DNA from: Toxotes chatareus
Taxonomy: Eukaryota; Chordata; Actinopteri; Toxotidae
DNA: 64,000 nucleotides
Assembly (NCBI GenBank): GCA_016801885.1
Contig: CM028901.1
Coordinates: 14,891,095-14,955,094, forward strand
Direction of reading: 5' to 3'
Shown: positions 50,343 through 62,139 of the stretch, piece after piece
Position numbering within the stretch: position 1 is the first letter of the stretch
Layout of the letters: each line of letters starts with the position of its first letter
Translations under genes and position numbers: made by a program
Notes under the pieces: generated by a model
Told to the model about the DNA's origin: nothing
Databases searched by the model: none
What the model saw: only the letters and a program-made list of their open reading frames with translations

Positions 50343-50482
50343 GATTACAATGATGAGATCAGACAGGCCCAGCTGCAGGAGCTCACATACCTGAACGGCG
50401 GCTCGGAGGATGCCAAGGTGCCATCGGTGCGGGGCAAGTCAGCCGCCCGTGGAAGAGGGACACCTGTTCCAGGGCCTCCCAG
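50343..50482 (+). CDS. khdrbs3: khdrbs3 internal coding exon (fifth coding exon): QUA2-like region and first RG motifs
   Basis: The exon begins DYNDEIRQAQLQELTYLNGG, the conserved segment after the KH domain, then becomes basic and Gly/Pro-rich with RGK and ARGRG motifs. LTYLNGGSE is diagnostic of KHDRBS3; KHDRBS2 has LSYLNGSED. The exon starts in phase 0 after the acceptor TGTGTGCAG (ending 50342) and ends after AG at 50482, before the donor GTAATC. It therefore leaves a phase 2 junction, and the next exon supplies the third base of an Arg codon. In this family Arg-Gly motifs are methylated by PRMT1 and nearby prolines bind SH3/WW domains. Simple GT-rich tracts lie on both sides: (GT)n just upstream at 50278-50318 and a duplicated GT-rich unit just downstream. 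Confidence 0.95.
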
Positions 50483-50502
50483 GTAATCTGCGTCCAAGTG
50501 TG

Positions 50503-50550
50503 TGTGTATGCAAGTTGTTGTGTATGTGTGTGTGTATGCAAGTTGTTGTG
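50503..50550 (+). repeat. Tandem duplication of a GT-rich 28-bp unit after the exon 5 donor
   Basis: TGTGTATGCAAGTTGTTGTG occurs at 50503-50522 and again at 50531-50550, a 28-bp period. It begins 20 bases after the exon 5 donor. Confidence 0.9.
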
Positions 50551-51439
50551 TGTACTTACACTTTGGTTCAGCTGGGGACTGGGTATTATTTACAGTTAAG
50601 GAGCTACTGGGAAGGCAGTGTTTTTTCTGTAAATGGACGTGCACAGTGTCTTATTGCATTTTCAGAGTTAATGGTGTCATTTAGAGTTAGAGCACATTTG
50701 CGACTGTCTGTGTCTGGTACAGTAATACAAGTAATATATTGTCTCTTGTGTTGTTTTTATAATACAAGACATGCATGTCACATTGAAATTTACTATGTTT
50801 TTTAGGCCTTATTTGTTGACAGAGACTTCCTTTTTTTTTTCTCTGTATGTGCCAGTGAGACTGGTTGTTTGTTCAAATGCCTAAACAATTTGGGCCAGAT
50901 TTACTTTGTGTCAGCTCAAATTTTGGCAGTGGTTGCAACGTGTGTGTGTATTAGCTCTTGATTTTCTAAGGCTACGGCTCGTTACGTTGTCAGTTCCCGG
51001 ACTTATCCTGGGACTGCCCTGCAGGAGCGTGCTGCGAGTGAATGAGGGCTCATAGCCACAGGTCAGCCTAAGGAATGGGATGTCTATGGGTCGGCCAAGT
51101 TAAGATAAAACACATGATAACATTGTGATCTTAACTCCTCAATATTTCCTTAGACTGCGTTTATTTTCCATATGAGGAACAGAAATGGATTTCTCACAAA
51201 ATTAAAAAATGACAATCTTTATGACCAGTTCATCTGCCAAATAATGAAAGAGAGATGGAACTGGAAAGGCACTCAGTAGGGTATGTATCTCATATCACAG
51301 ACCAAACAATCCCACATATATCTGTCTCTTTTGTCATAAGGCATATTAAAGTACAACTCTGATTGTAATATGGATTCAGAGTATTATCAGGATCAAACTC
51401 ATATATCTCAACACGAACTGATGAAAATCTCGTAATGTT

Positions 51440-51655
51440 AAGTAAAGTGTTAAAAATTCCTGGATCTGCACCTTTTAACCAGATTTGCACCAAACTTGAA
51501 TGGGTTCCTCTCTGGCCCACGCGCCATCCCTCCTTCAAGTTTGGTGCAAATCGGTTCAGTACTCCGATTACTTACGTAATCCTTCTGCCAAATAAACAAA
51601 CAAACCAACAAACAGGCAGAGGTGAAAACATAACCTGCTTGGCAGAGGTAATGTC
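51440..51655 (+). repeat. Fish retroposon-like repeat (CCTTGGCAGAGGTAA tail)
   Basis: The segment contains CAGATTTGCACCAAACTTGA, ATGGGTTCCTCTCTGGCCCA, AAGTTTGGTGCAAATCGGTT, an A/C-rich linker AAATAAACAAACAAACCAAC and the end GTGAAAACATAACCTGCTTG plus GCAGAGGTAA. This end is characteristic of a widespread teleost repeat, from memory. An internal inverted pair, TTTGCACCAAACTTGA with TCAAGTTTGGTGCAAA, is also visible. Family assignment is uncertain. Confidence 0.6.
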
Positions 51656-52182
51656 TTATTAAAAGACACAACAGTGCTGTTTTATCTTGTTGCATTTTAA
51701 CACACAGTCATTGTCAAGTTAACATTTATGATTAATGAATGCGAGTCTCAGCTCTCTGTTTGTTTGGCATAAATTAATCACATACGGTCATTAATAATTA
51801 TTGCTCTTTTCTTTCTTTCTAAGAATCAGATTAAGCTATAGGTATATTTTATAAGTTTAGTGATACAGAGCAGCTCTCTGGACATTTTTGTGGTGCGACT
51901 ACTTTAGATCCTTAAAATTAGAATAAGGGCTCGCTCTGAATCCTGTCTATGCTATGTTTAGAGTTGTTTAGAGATCCTATGAATCGCTTTCATAACAGTC
52001 AAATGGACCATTTTGGAAAGCACAGACGAACAGCCTCTTCTGTTATTTAAGACTTGTTGGTGTTAGCTGAGTGACAGCAAGCACAGTGTATCATAATGTA
52101 CCACACAGCATTGAAATAAAACTTAAAACAAACCAAAGACTTCCTGTTTAATGTGATGACTTATCGCTCTCTCTCTCTGTAG

Positions 52183-52469
52183 AAGTTGTGTCTCATATTC
52201 TACAAGAATGAATGGCAGCAAAACAGCTCCTTCTGAAGGCAGAAAAATGAGCCCTGATATTTCTAACTGTGCTGACTATGTGCAGACTTCAGCAGGAATT
52301 ACAAAGAAGAGGAGAAACCGTAGATGATTGGCATAAAACTCCAAACCAAAGCACTGCTGTTATCTTTTTTTAAAAAGTTGCACTGTGCAGCTTTGCAAAT
52401 AGTTGGTTATTTAATGAACTTACTCCAAAGGAAACCGACTGGACAAGAGAGGTGAAACATCTAATGCTG
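52183..52469 (+). other. khdrbs3: Candidate unannotated alternative exon of khdrbs3 (cassette or terminal)
   Basis: An acceptor with a clean pyrimidine tract (CTCTCTCTCTCTGTAG, ending 52182) is followed by a frame that fits the phase 2 end of exon 5. AG plus A gives an Arg codon, then 47 further codons (SCVSYSTRMNGSKTAPSEGR... ending TKKRRNRR) to a TGA at 52325-52327. A consensus donor GTGAGT follows at 52470, so it could be a 287-nt stop-containing cassette exon. Alternatively it could be a terminal exon; a weak CATAAA occurs at 52332-52337 and AATAAA only about 1 kb later. If used, the protein would lose the RG/Pro exon 6 region and the Tyr-rich tail. No homology is recognised; chance is a real possibility. 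Confidence 0.3.
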
Positions 52470-54716
52470 GTGAGTTCAGTTTTCCCTGGACTGACCTGTC
52501 AAAAGGCTCAGTGAAAGCTCAATTAAGGAGACTATTTCACTCCGTCTCCTCTTTTCTTTCATTCATTGCTCCTTCCCAGCCACTCCTCTTGGCTTCTCTC
52601 CATTCATTTATTTCACTCCTTCCTTATTATCCTCTGCTGCTCTATCTAAAAATTGAAATCTTTCCTGTTCACCTCAGCGACTCATTATCTTTAATCTAGT
52701 TTGATGTTATGTCTTTGTAGCAGTTTGTTAACAGGTTAACTTACATTTAAACAAATCAGACCTGGGGTGTCAAATAACCCGGTGTCCTCTGGGCAGGGTG
52801 TGGTCTCCTAGGAGAGCTGCTTCAACAAATGACAAAAAATCCAAAAACTTGAACCATAAACAATCTGAAGCTGAGCATCTTGTGGCATTTACTTAAACTC
52901 TATAAAGTAATCCATTTTCATCCTTTCTTCAAACTGTCTGTCCCATTGGCCAACCTGTGTTTTGATACAGAAGCAGTCGATCTGGTGTCAGGCGTTTCAC
53001 AGTAAATGTGCTATTGGTCATTTCTGAAGTGTTGGTCATTGCACAAGTTGCACAGTTAGAAATGTGAAATAAGGCAATTTTACTCTCCAATTTTTCGACC
53101 TTGCTTGAAAATTAAATCCTTACTATAAGATAAAACAGTGAGGAAAAATCAAAATGGGAAAATTGAGAATTTGCTGGACGGATTCAACAGTAAATTCCAA
53201 ACATTATGAACTTGCCTTCCAGGCTACAGTGGGCCAGTGATTTGAGGCTGCTGGTGCAGTTGCTTTATCTCTTCTTTATAGTTTTAATCTTTGCCATCTC
53301 AGTCCTGGTTGATTTGGAACAGCAGGTGAAACTGAACAGACTCATGCTCATGTTTTAATAAATATGCCTCTCAGTAATTGGTCTTTTCCATCACAAGCAT
53401 CTGCAGTAAAGAAGCTGGTTGTGTATCTGAGGAGTTGGAGGTGTGCAGCTTGTTGCCTGCACCTCCTCAGCTAACAGCTCACCGTGGCTGCTCCTTCTTG
53501 TTCCATCACTGGGAATATTTAAAACATATCCACTGTCACTGTTATGTTTTCACTCTCAGTGCTGACCTCGCTGTGTTTTACTGCTTGAATGCTTTTAACG
53601 TGAAGCCGCAGCAGCAGTAGGAAATTCTGGGCTTGCATTAGCAGTAGCTTTGAGAGCTAGCATCAATTAGAATCACTGTTGGATTTTATGTACATTTAAC
53701 TCTAAACTGGTTGTTTGCAGCCTATTTGGCATCAGTTTGCCGATGCCTCTGCATTTCTTTTCTCCAAATAGGAGACACTGCACCTGAAATGTCCCCATAC
53801 TTTCTGTTAGTAATTACTACAAGCATTAGGACTCAATCTAGAATGAGGGGTAATGTTGTTGACCTGTGAACTATGGCAATCTGCAAATTGATCATGGAGC
53901 TTGTGAGAAAAAAAAAAAATCTAATCTTTATTTTATCATCAGCACTTCAGTAATCTAGTCTCCTCTGATCGAACAACTTGTAGGAGACATTTACCCTGCT
54001 TGCTCCATGTTATGATGCCATGTTTAAGCTGAGATTAGTATTCATGTGTAGTGAAATAGGTTAGGCTGGTCATTAAGGGAGCAAGAACCCTTAATCTGAG
54101 AACAGCCCTTATAGTAAATAGTGTCTAGTAGTGTACCATGGTGCAGTGACTGGTGTCCATAAACATTAGCAAAGATAAGACACATTTGCATAAAAACCTT
54201 TCTATGCAAATGATTTCCAGTAGATGCTTGCCTCTCTACTATCCCTGTGAAACCATGCTAATTCTGGCTCCTCTGAGACCTCACAAGACTGCAAATAAAA
54301 ACACTCAGACCATTAGAAGACTTTAACAGTCGATGCACCGACGCTGTGCTTTAGAGGAGAAAAAAACACAAAGTGTTGTTTGTTTGTTCTTTGTGTTTAG
54401 AAAAGAAAACACACTTCTTTCATCAGATTTTGAGATAAACAAGGTCACAGAGATGGGGTGTTTGTAATGCTCTGAGTCAGAATATAATTGGCTGTGTTTT
54501 AAATTACACTGTAATTAGCATTTACCATGCCTAATTTGAGTGTGATAAGACAGAAGTCCCACAGGCTCCTACACAGGAAGTAGATGCAGTTTTTGTAGAG
54601 TGCAGTTCACACTCACATGTGCCGGAGTTTGATCAGTACCACTGCTCTGGATGGAGACTTTGACTGGAGTTGTAGCTGGAAGAGAAGTCCAGCTCTTAAA
54701 GGAGAATTGACTGTTC

Positions 54717-54752
54717 TTTTTTTTTTTTTTTTTTTTTTTTCTCTCTCTCTCT
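54717..54752 (+). repeat. T24 plus CT low-complexity tract in intron 5
   Basis: Twenty-four T followed by about six CT units. It explains the Phe-rich and Lys-rich frames at 54569-54867 on both strands. Confidence 0.95.
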
Positions 54753-55871
54753 GCTTGAGGGCAGTCCAATTTCTATCAATTTCTAGAAATTTCGTTTTTT
54801 GTCCTTCTGCCCCAAATCTGTGATGTTTTACCAATGCAGTATGCAGCACAGCTGAAATGGAAAGCATAGAAAGAAAAAGACCTGGAGAGCAACCTTGGTG
54901 GTTTTCTGCTGCTGCTCCAGATCAGTTAACTGCTTTTAAAAGAAAGCTCGGCCCGTGTAAAAAACCAAACAACATTTTACCAAACCACAAGGTCACACTG
55001 CCTTTGATTTCCAACAGAGCAGTTTGACTTTGCTTCCATCTTGATTACAGAGCAGGTCTGACTCCGGGTTCTGTGTTACTTCAGCAGGACGACTGTGGAG
55101 ATCGGTATCTCACAGTAGCTATTTCTCAGCAGAGAGACATGCTTGTTCACCTAAATATTACAAGTAATATCAAACCCAGAAATGTGCACTACAATATCTA
55201 CATTTTAATTGTTTAATTGTAGAATCTGGTTTCTGTCCTATTTTCTCAGTGTCCAGTGCAAGGGTTTATTTCAAGACGGAACATTTGAAATTCAACAAAC
55301 ACACAAGGAAACATCCATCATTGAATAGGCAGAAACACCAGTTTGTTTGTTTGTTTTTTTTCATCTACATTTTACTTAATAGACAGAAAAGCTATTCAGC
55401 CACAAGACATGCTGTGTTTTGGGTAATGGACGTGACTCACTTTTTCTCGACTGGAGGAACTTGCCCTCCATCCTCGCTGTTCCTCTCTCTCCACCTACAC
55501 ATATAACCTGATGCTGAATGTATCAGATTCATCGTCAAGTCACTCTGGAAGATGTAGGAATCACTCACTGAAGTGGAAGTAGACAAGGCAGCTTGACTAC
55601 AAACAGAATGAATTACAGCACCTCATCATAAAGACGTGGAATGCAGTGGAGATCTCATATTGACGATATGAAATTGTATCCTTGTTATAGGATCTTCTAA
55701 TGCTCTATTGTATGATCCTGTTGTGTAGAAAGAGAGCGTATGTTATCTGATCCATCCAAACTATGCAAACATGTCTGTTTTCCCCTCCATTAATTAACAT
55801 TGTAACAGACTAAGATTAGACTTTCTGCTCTTTCATCTAAACCTGGGGTGGATGTTTGTGTCTTGTGTCAG

Positions 55872-56052
55872 GAGTCGAGGCGGAGTTCCTCCCCTGCATG
55901 CAGCGGTGCCCCGAGGAGCTGCACCCAGAGGAGCCCCTCCCAGCCGGGTTCCATCCTCCAGAGGGAGGGGGGTGCAGAGAGCCAGAGGTGCCCCACCAGC
56001 TGCTGGATACCGGCCGGCTCCTCCCATAGTCCAGGACACATATGGAGAATAC
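55872..56052 (+). CDS. khdrbs3: khdrbs3 internal coding exon (sixth coding exon): Arg/Gly/Pro-rich low-complexity region
   Basis: The exon is 181 nt. The first G completes an AGG Arg codon with the AG that ends the previous exon. It then reads SRGGVPPLHAAVPRGAAPRG, later SRGRGVQRARGAPP, and ends GYRPAPPIVQDTYGEY. The motif order (VPRG repeats, SRGRG, RARG-PP, GYRP-PP, TYGEY) follows the corresponding region of KHDRBS3, although the residues between motifs have diverged, as expected for a disordered segment. The acceptor is TTGTGTCAG ending at 55871. The donor is a consensus GTGAGT at 56053 in phase 0. The exon is GC-rich, so long open frames also exist in other frames and on the reverse strand here; these are shadows. 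The following exons should encode the Tyr/Asp-rich tail and C-terminal nuclear localisation signal, and I did not find them. Confidence 0.92.
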
Positions 56053-59000
56053 GTGAGTGCATTACAACTGTACATCTAAATGGGGTCAAGACCAAGTCAC
56101 CATGCATACAAATACACTTGTGCTTGTCATTGGCTTAAACTATTAGTCTGTAGCACTCCTTGTGAAAAGGAAGCTGATCCACATGTGAAAAATTAGATTA
56201 GCATCCCTCATGACCGTCTGAGGACGATTACATCCAATTAAAACGTCTTTCCTTTAATTGTTTGTAGCTTTGGGAGACAAGTAACAAAGACAAAACAGGG
56301 GGAGGAAAGTACAGCGTATCTCTGAAAAAGCTGACACAGGAAACAGTGTACCGGCAGTCATCCACCACTGACTGCAGACTATCAGCAAGAATATCCCAAA
56401 CAATTAGTTATGTTTAGTGCAAGTAGTCAGTGGCAGTGCAGGAAGCAGGAAGGTGAGTCCTTTATGTGGGTGTGGTCAGGATGGTGGATGTGCTTAAAAC
56501 ATGTCAGACTTTTTTTTACAGTGGACCAGAGTTTTCATCTTGTTACAAGCCTGCAGCCAACACTTCCCTTTTTATTAACCATAACTATGATCTGAACGCT
56601 AATCTTAACCAATTAGAATTTTAAAAAGCAGTTTTGGCATTGGATGTAAGCCAAGTATAGCAAAGTCGACTCAATATTGCCATATAATGTTCTTGTCTGG
56701 AAACAGGATTGTTGCAGTAGTTCTGATAAATACTGTAACCCACAGCTGAATCACTCCGTGCTTTACGTCCCCCAGACATTATAGGAACTGTAGTTATAAA
56801 GTTTAGAGCATTATCATCCCCCAAATACAAGTAAGATCAATTAATATTATTTTTTGAGCAGCTGCTCTAGATAATCAAGACTATTTATTTGGAAGAAAGT
56901 AGTTCCAATAAAAACCGATTACAGCAGGGTTTCTGAATTATCCACAGTTAAACAAATTCAGTTCCATTCATCTCCATTGTATTGGGGAGGCTGGAGAAAT
57001 AACAGCCAAATAACTCAAAACTCCAGCGCATAAAACCAAAACCATTGACATGACTAAATATTATACTATATTATGTGTGGTGTAAGAGAATGTGTTGTTT
57101 TGTAATATGGGTGAAATGACCCTTGAAAAATGCCCATTTCAGCACAAGATATCAGCTGATATCAATATATCAGGTGTTTCTGTTAAAAATCAGCCTGTAT
57201 GAGCTGAATTCAAACAAGTATGCAACACTGAACAGCTCATTATATTTAACTGTTTGTCTGGATCAAGATTGGGCATGAAGAGTGTGAAGTTGATGTTGTA
57301 GCTATGTAGCTGCGATCTGGTCCTGTAGCTTACCTGAGCAGTCTTTTGGGAACCTGGCTGTAATATCAACAGCTGCCAGAAATGAATATATTAGGTTTAG
57401 AGTCAGGGCCTTTGTGCATTAGCCAAGAGAGTCTCCTGCCTCACTGTCAAGGCTAGTTCCCCAGGGACACCAGCATCAACATTGCATATTTAGCAGATAG
57501 AAGGAGAGAGGAGGTGGCCCGAGTTGGAAAATTGCCCCAGCAGCCCATACCTAACCACATCTGACAGGTTTATTCAGAGGTTGCAATTCAAATGCGTGGA
57601 GGTCGTAGAGAATGACTCCTGGACCAGCTGTTTCCCATCATTGTCACAGTTGTAAACTGCATCCCCCGACACCTGCACCTGTGTATCTGAGTAGGGGGAA
57701 AAAAAAAAGCCCCCCAGCATCTGCCAGATGATAAATCTAACCACATCGCAGCAAATTAGAGGCTGAATGACTTGCTCTGTGTTATCTGAATACATCACCA
57801 TCCCAGGACAAGTGTTCTCCATCAGGTGCTGACAAATAGGCTCTTGTATTCATCAATGAAATGACAAAGGGATGTTTCTTGTTCACATTTGTTGCCTTAA
57901 TTTATCACTGCTTAGCATCCACTCATATGCATGTTCTCATCCTTCTCTTTCTGCTGCGTGGCATCGCCACGGGCCAAAACATTTGTTCAGCTGGAGGCGT
58001 TTTCTTCTTCTTCTCTTGTTCAGACAAAAGGCACCAGACCTGGGTTGACTCTTGGTGATTTTGTCACAATGACGCATGGGTGTGTACAGTATCTTTGTCT
58101 GGATGGTTTTTGGTTTACATAATCCACCTCTGTTAAAGCTTCTGTTTGTACTAGAAGTATCAGTATCAAATTACTCTGAGACCCATTGTAACCAAACAGA
58201 ATCACAGAAATGTTATTATCCCATGATCCAGTCTCGGCAGCCCCATCAGTCTTGAATGGTTACTATGATTGCAGGTAAATCTCATTTCATGTAATTCATT
58301 AGGCGCACTGAGATCTCTGTTTTACCTGCCGCTAATCCCATTGGAGAAGAATTAAACATGATGTAATTCGCAATTCAGAAATAAGGAAGTATGTTTTCTT
58401 TTTGTGCAGTTTGAAACTGAGGAGGCAAATCAAAGCAGCAGAGCTTTGCTTTCATGCTGAATCTAGGGCTATACGTTCGTGTAACTGTGTTTTCTGTTTA
58501 CACTGAAGCTCCATTCCTTTGGGTGTGAAGACCAAGAAATGTGCAATGCACGTGGGATGGCATTATTTATGTTAAATCCTCCAGATACAATAATCCGTTC
58601 TGAGTATTGTTGGTTCTTTCTGACTGTTGCAAAAAAACTCATCCCCCTCAGGCACTTCTCCGCGTGTCCAGCCCTGTCGTGAGCCAAGTGTTGTTAATTG
58701 AATCATGTTCTCTATGGCACTGTCCTTGTAGCAGTTTTAATCTAAATTGGGTGTAATGGTTAGGAAAATATTTCAGATACAGTAATAAAGAAACTGCATC
58801 CAACTGGTGCGGCAGACAAGACCAGTCATGAAGATAAGATTGAAACCTGTTCACATGGGACAAAACCTGTGATTTGTAATAATTGCAGAGAAAATGTAAT
58901 TATTTTTTATCTCTCGTAAATGTGATTCATCTAGAATTAGCCCTGTAAATTTGACAGTGTCCCTATTATTTTTTTTGAAAACACGGCTGTAATTTGTATT

Positions 59001-59064
59001 TGTAGTGCAAATTATTTTTATTAGCTGTGCTGGCAACATGGCTGTGGGTCATTCCACTTCTTTG

Positions 59065-59215
59065 GTCCAGACTGAAACATGTCTATGATTACTTAATGGA
59101 TCAGCATGAAACAGATATTCATGCTGCCCAGAGGATGAACTCCACAGACCTTGGAGATCCCCTGACTCTTCCTCTAACCCTACCAACAGGGTGAACTTTA
59201 CCATTTTTGGGTAAA
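59065..59215 (+). repeat. Second copy of the GGATTGCCATGAAATTTGG-type repeat
   Basis: The segment reads AATGGATCAGCATGAAACAG, then ATATTCATGCTGCCCAGAGG, ATGAACTCCACAGACCTTGG, GATCCCCTGACTCTTCCTCT and a degraded tail. It is the same unit as at 47985-48270 but carries a different part of the consensus. Confidence 0.55.
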
Positions 59216-59219
59216 TTAT

Positions 59220-59360
59220 GTGCAGGTGTGAATGTGAGTGTGAATCGTTGTCTGTGTGTTAGCCCTGGGATAGACTGATGGCCTGCCCAGGGTGTATCCT
59301 GCTTCTTGCTCAAGTAAGAGCGTGGATAGGCTCCACCGTCCATGACTCTACACAGCAGAA
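59220..59360 (+). mobile_element. L2-like LINE 3' tail fragment
   Basis: GTGAATGTGAGTGTGAATCG, TTAGCCCTGGGATAGACTGA, GGCCTGCCCAGGGTGTATCC and GGATAGGCTCCACCG are the hallmarks of a 3' end segment that is very frequent in fish genomes and that I associate with L2-like LINEs (consensus includes CCTGTCCAGGGTGTACCC and TGGGATAGGCTCCAGC). Only the tail is present, with no reverse transcriptase sequence. The frame on the minus strand at 59119-59364 is a shadow. Confidence 0.65.
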
Positions 59361-60346
59361 GCAAGTATAGTCCAGTAGAGTACAGTCAGCTTCCATCAGA
59401 TATATTGATATCAAATTTCATTTTCCAGTGTGGATGTGCTTCTGCAGGGCTAATTCACAAAAGACATGAATTCCTCAGATAATACCTGGTAGATGGAAGT
59501 AGACTTTAAATAAAACGGTCAAGATCAAAACCAAAGGTGGTAAAATAACAAAAGGGAAAGAAAAGACATTTGTCAAGTATAACACAGGGTAGTGATACTT
59601 CAACTTGATGCATGGGGCCAACGTTTTGGCATCCTCAATCTGATAGCGTGAGTTGTGTTTCTACCCCTGCAGCAGAAAAGCTTGAGCAAATTCCAGCCTG
59701 TTCAGCTTTCCAAGATATGCTGGCAGGAAAAGCTGAATAAATGACACATAGCTACTTTGAGAAATTTTAGACCAAGACAGATGACCAAGGGTTGCAAGTA
59801 CTGGATTATTTGGGTTTTTTTAGAGCAATATCATGGGGTGTTATTTTCCTTTTATCGTTGAGAAGTTAAGAGCAGCGTGCGGCACAGCTGTACGGAGGCG
59901 AGACATTTTTTTTGAACAGATGGTATCGTAATTTAGTCGTCTGGTAGGAACAAGGCTTTGCTTCTTCTTTTGATTTGCTTAATTTTCTTGCTTTGTTGTT
60001 TGCATTTGTGAGACCTTTTGGGTTTGAACAAAGGCCACGCAGCATGTCCGGCTTCCTTACAAAGTTCATAATGTGAGGACTGTGTATTGTTGAACTCATT
60101 TGGATATAGTACAGTGTGTAGGGAACAAATCTAGTGCCTGAAAAGCCTGCTCTGGGTGTCAGTGGCATCCTATCTGTTACAGTGGTATTGTAGAGCACGG
60201 TGGAGCGGCTGTGATAATGCTGTTGTAACATGCAGTGCCAGGCCCTCTGTTAGTCTTCAATGGCCTCAGAGGCCAGCCCTTATCTTTTAACAACACACCT
60301 CTCAGCCATCCACTGGCATACAAATGAAAGACTCACTTAGGGGCTG

Positions 60347-60423
<77 letters not shown>

Positions 60424-60428
60424 GTCTC
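60347..60428 (+). repeat. Long (CT)n microsatellite in intron 6
   Basis: Roughly 70 bp of CT units with one TT interruption, then a slightly degraded CT tail to about 60428. It produces the Ser-Leu repeat frame at 60324-60533, which is not a gene. Confidence 0.95.
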
Positions 60429-61952
60429 TACTCCCCCCATCAACCCCTCACTGTCACACTAATCCTGTTTAGTGTTGGAAACACTGTACTGTTGCGGTAT
60501 TGTTGCGCTATTGTGCTCTCCAAGATATTCTGAGTAAACGATATATCAATACGGACACATGAGATAGTATAATAGCCTCACTCACGTGTCAGACGCCATA
60601 GAAAAGAATCATTTTAAATGTGCCAACATGATTTATAAACCAAGCATGTTTCTCCTCTCAGCTTGCTTGTAACTCAATTATAGAGCAGCTGCTCTAATAA
60701 ATGGCAATAACATGCCATTGTTAAAGTTTAATGCGGCCCTTAATACCAGGGCAGCGTTGTCCAATGTGAGTGGACAGCACACAGATAGAGTTGCCATTGA
60801 GACAAGAGGAGGAATGGTACACGGCTTGTGCTGAAAACTACTCAGGGTATAAAGAACATGCTCTGTTAACACTTAATATGGCATTCATCAGCAACAGCTA
60901 CAGTGCTTTGTGTACTATGACACTGCATTGTGAACGAGAAGAAACAATAGGTTGGTTTGTAGTGAAGTGACGGGTTTAGGGAGAGAAATATGGTTCAGAA
61001 GTAGCTTCCAGTGTTACTTTCTGATTTGGTGACCTCTAGACCTTTTGTCTAGCACATAGTCAATTAAAAATCATAAAAAAAAACATGTCATAGGAAACAA
61101 ATGCCCACACAAATTGGTGGAAGGCAGAATCAATTTATTATGTGTACAAAAGGTGACAAGATGGGAAGGTTTTGGTTGTTAGACCATCACCAGTTTAACT
61201 TACAGCTGTACAGATGTGTTTGTAGAAACTTAATAAGACAAACATTTATAGTCAGTCAGAGAAGATACGGATACTTATGCATGGCTCAAAGGTGCATGTA
61301 TAAATTTCCAGTACAGGAGGTTTTATGACCACACCCACACTCAGTTTGCAGTTTGTTATGCACACCTGGCCCAAACTGATGCAGTCTAATACAACAGTCC
61401 TGTAATAAATCCTGTTATGGAGGTGCTGATTCAACAGTATGACAGTTTTGGAGGCTGTAGTTTCTGGTGCTGCTTTACTGTATTGCATTATAAATACAGG
61501 TGTTTCTGTTATTTATCCTACCAGCAGTGTTGAAAATCAGCCAGGGATGCCATGCTGTCATTATATAAAATCATGTAAAGCTGAATATTAAAGTCTCTGA
61601 GAACCAAGTGGCAATCAAAGTCCTAATGATACGTGGACAGCCTTGACCACTGGCTCCTTTCAAACATGTCAAACTGTCCGTGAGCAATACACTGAACCCC
61701 AACTGCTCGTGTTGCTCAGCCCAGTGCCTTGCATGGTAGCTTTCCACTAACAGAGTGTGACTGTATGTGTCAATGGGTGATTGAGAGGCAAATTGTAAAG
61801 CACATTGGATAAAAGGTCTGTGTAAGTGCTTCCCTCTTACTTATTACACTTATTCCATTTGTGAAAAAACAGTAGAATCTCACTGCTGAGTAATGACTGC
61901 ACATGAAAAGAAATGTTATAGAAACATCCCCCGTTGCCTTCATAGCACAGTA

Positions 61953-62069
<117 letters not shown>

Positions 62070-62139
62070 ATAATATTTCTTCACCATATGTCATGATCAG
62101 TCCCTCCAGTGACTCTTTTTAATACTATATAATCATTTT

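Larger units (their letters stand above)
50483..55871 (+). other. khdrbs3: khdrbs3 intron 5
   Basis: A 5,389-bp phase 2 intron bounded by GTAATC and GTGTCAG. It contains a duplicated GT-rich unit just after the donor (50503-50550), a fish-type retroposon-like repeat at about 51440-51655, a candidate alternative exon starting at 52183, and a T24 plus CT tract at 54717-54752. The rest shows nothing recognisable. Confidence 0.9.

Noticed and set aside
35302..56052. Assignment to the paralogue khdrbs2 or to khdrbs1 (Sam68)
   Set aside because: Several diagnostic stretches (NKNMKLGQKVLIPVKQFPK, EDTLTKM, LTYLNGGSE) agree with KHDRBS3 and differ from KHDRBS2. A phylogenetic tree would settle this formally.
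55833..56138. Alternative + and - strand frames across khdrbs3 exon 6
   Set aside because: GC-rich exon shadows. Only the frame continuing from exon 5 in phase gives the family's RG/GYRP/TYGEY sequence.
59866..60231. 121-codon minus-strand frame
   Set aside because: No recognisable domain and no supporting signals; treated as chance.
60324..60533. 69-codon frame with a long Ser-Leu repeat
   Set aside because: Translation of the CT microsatellite.
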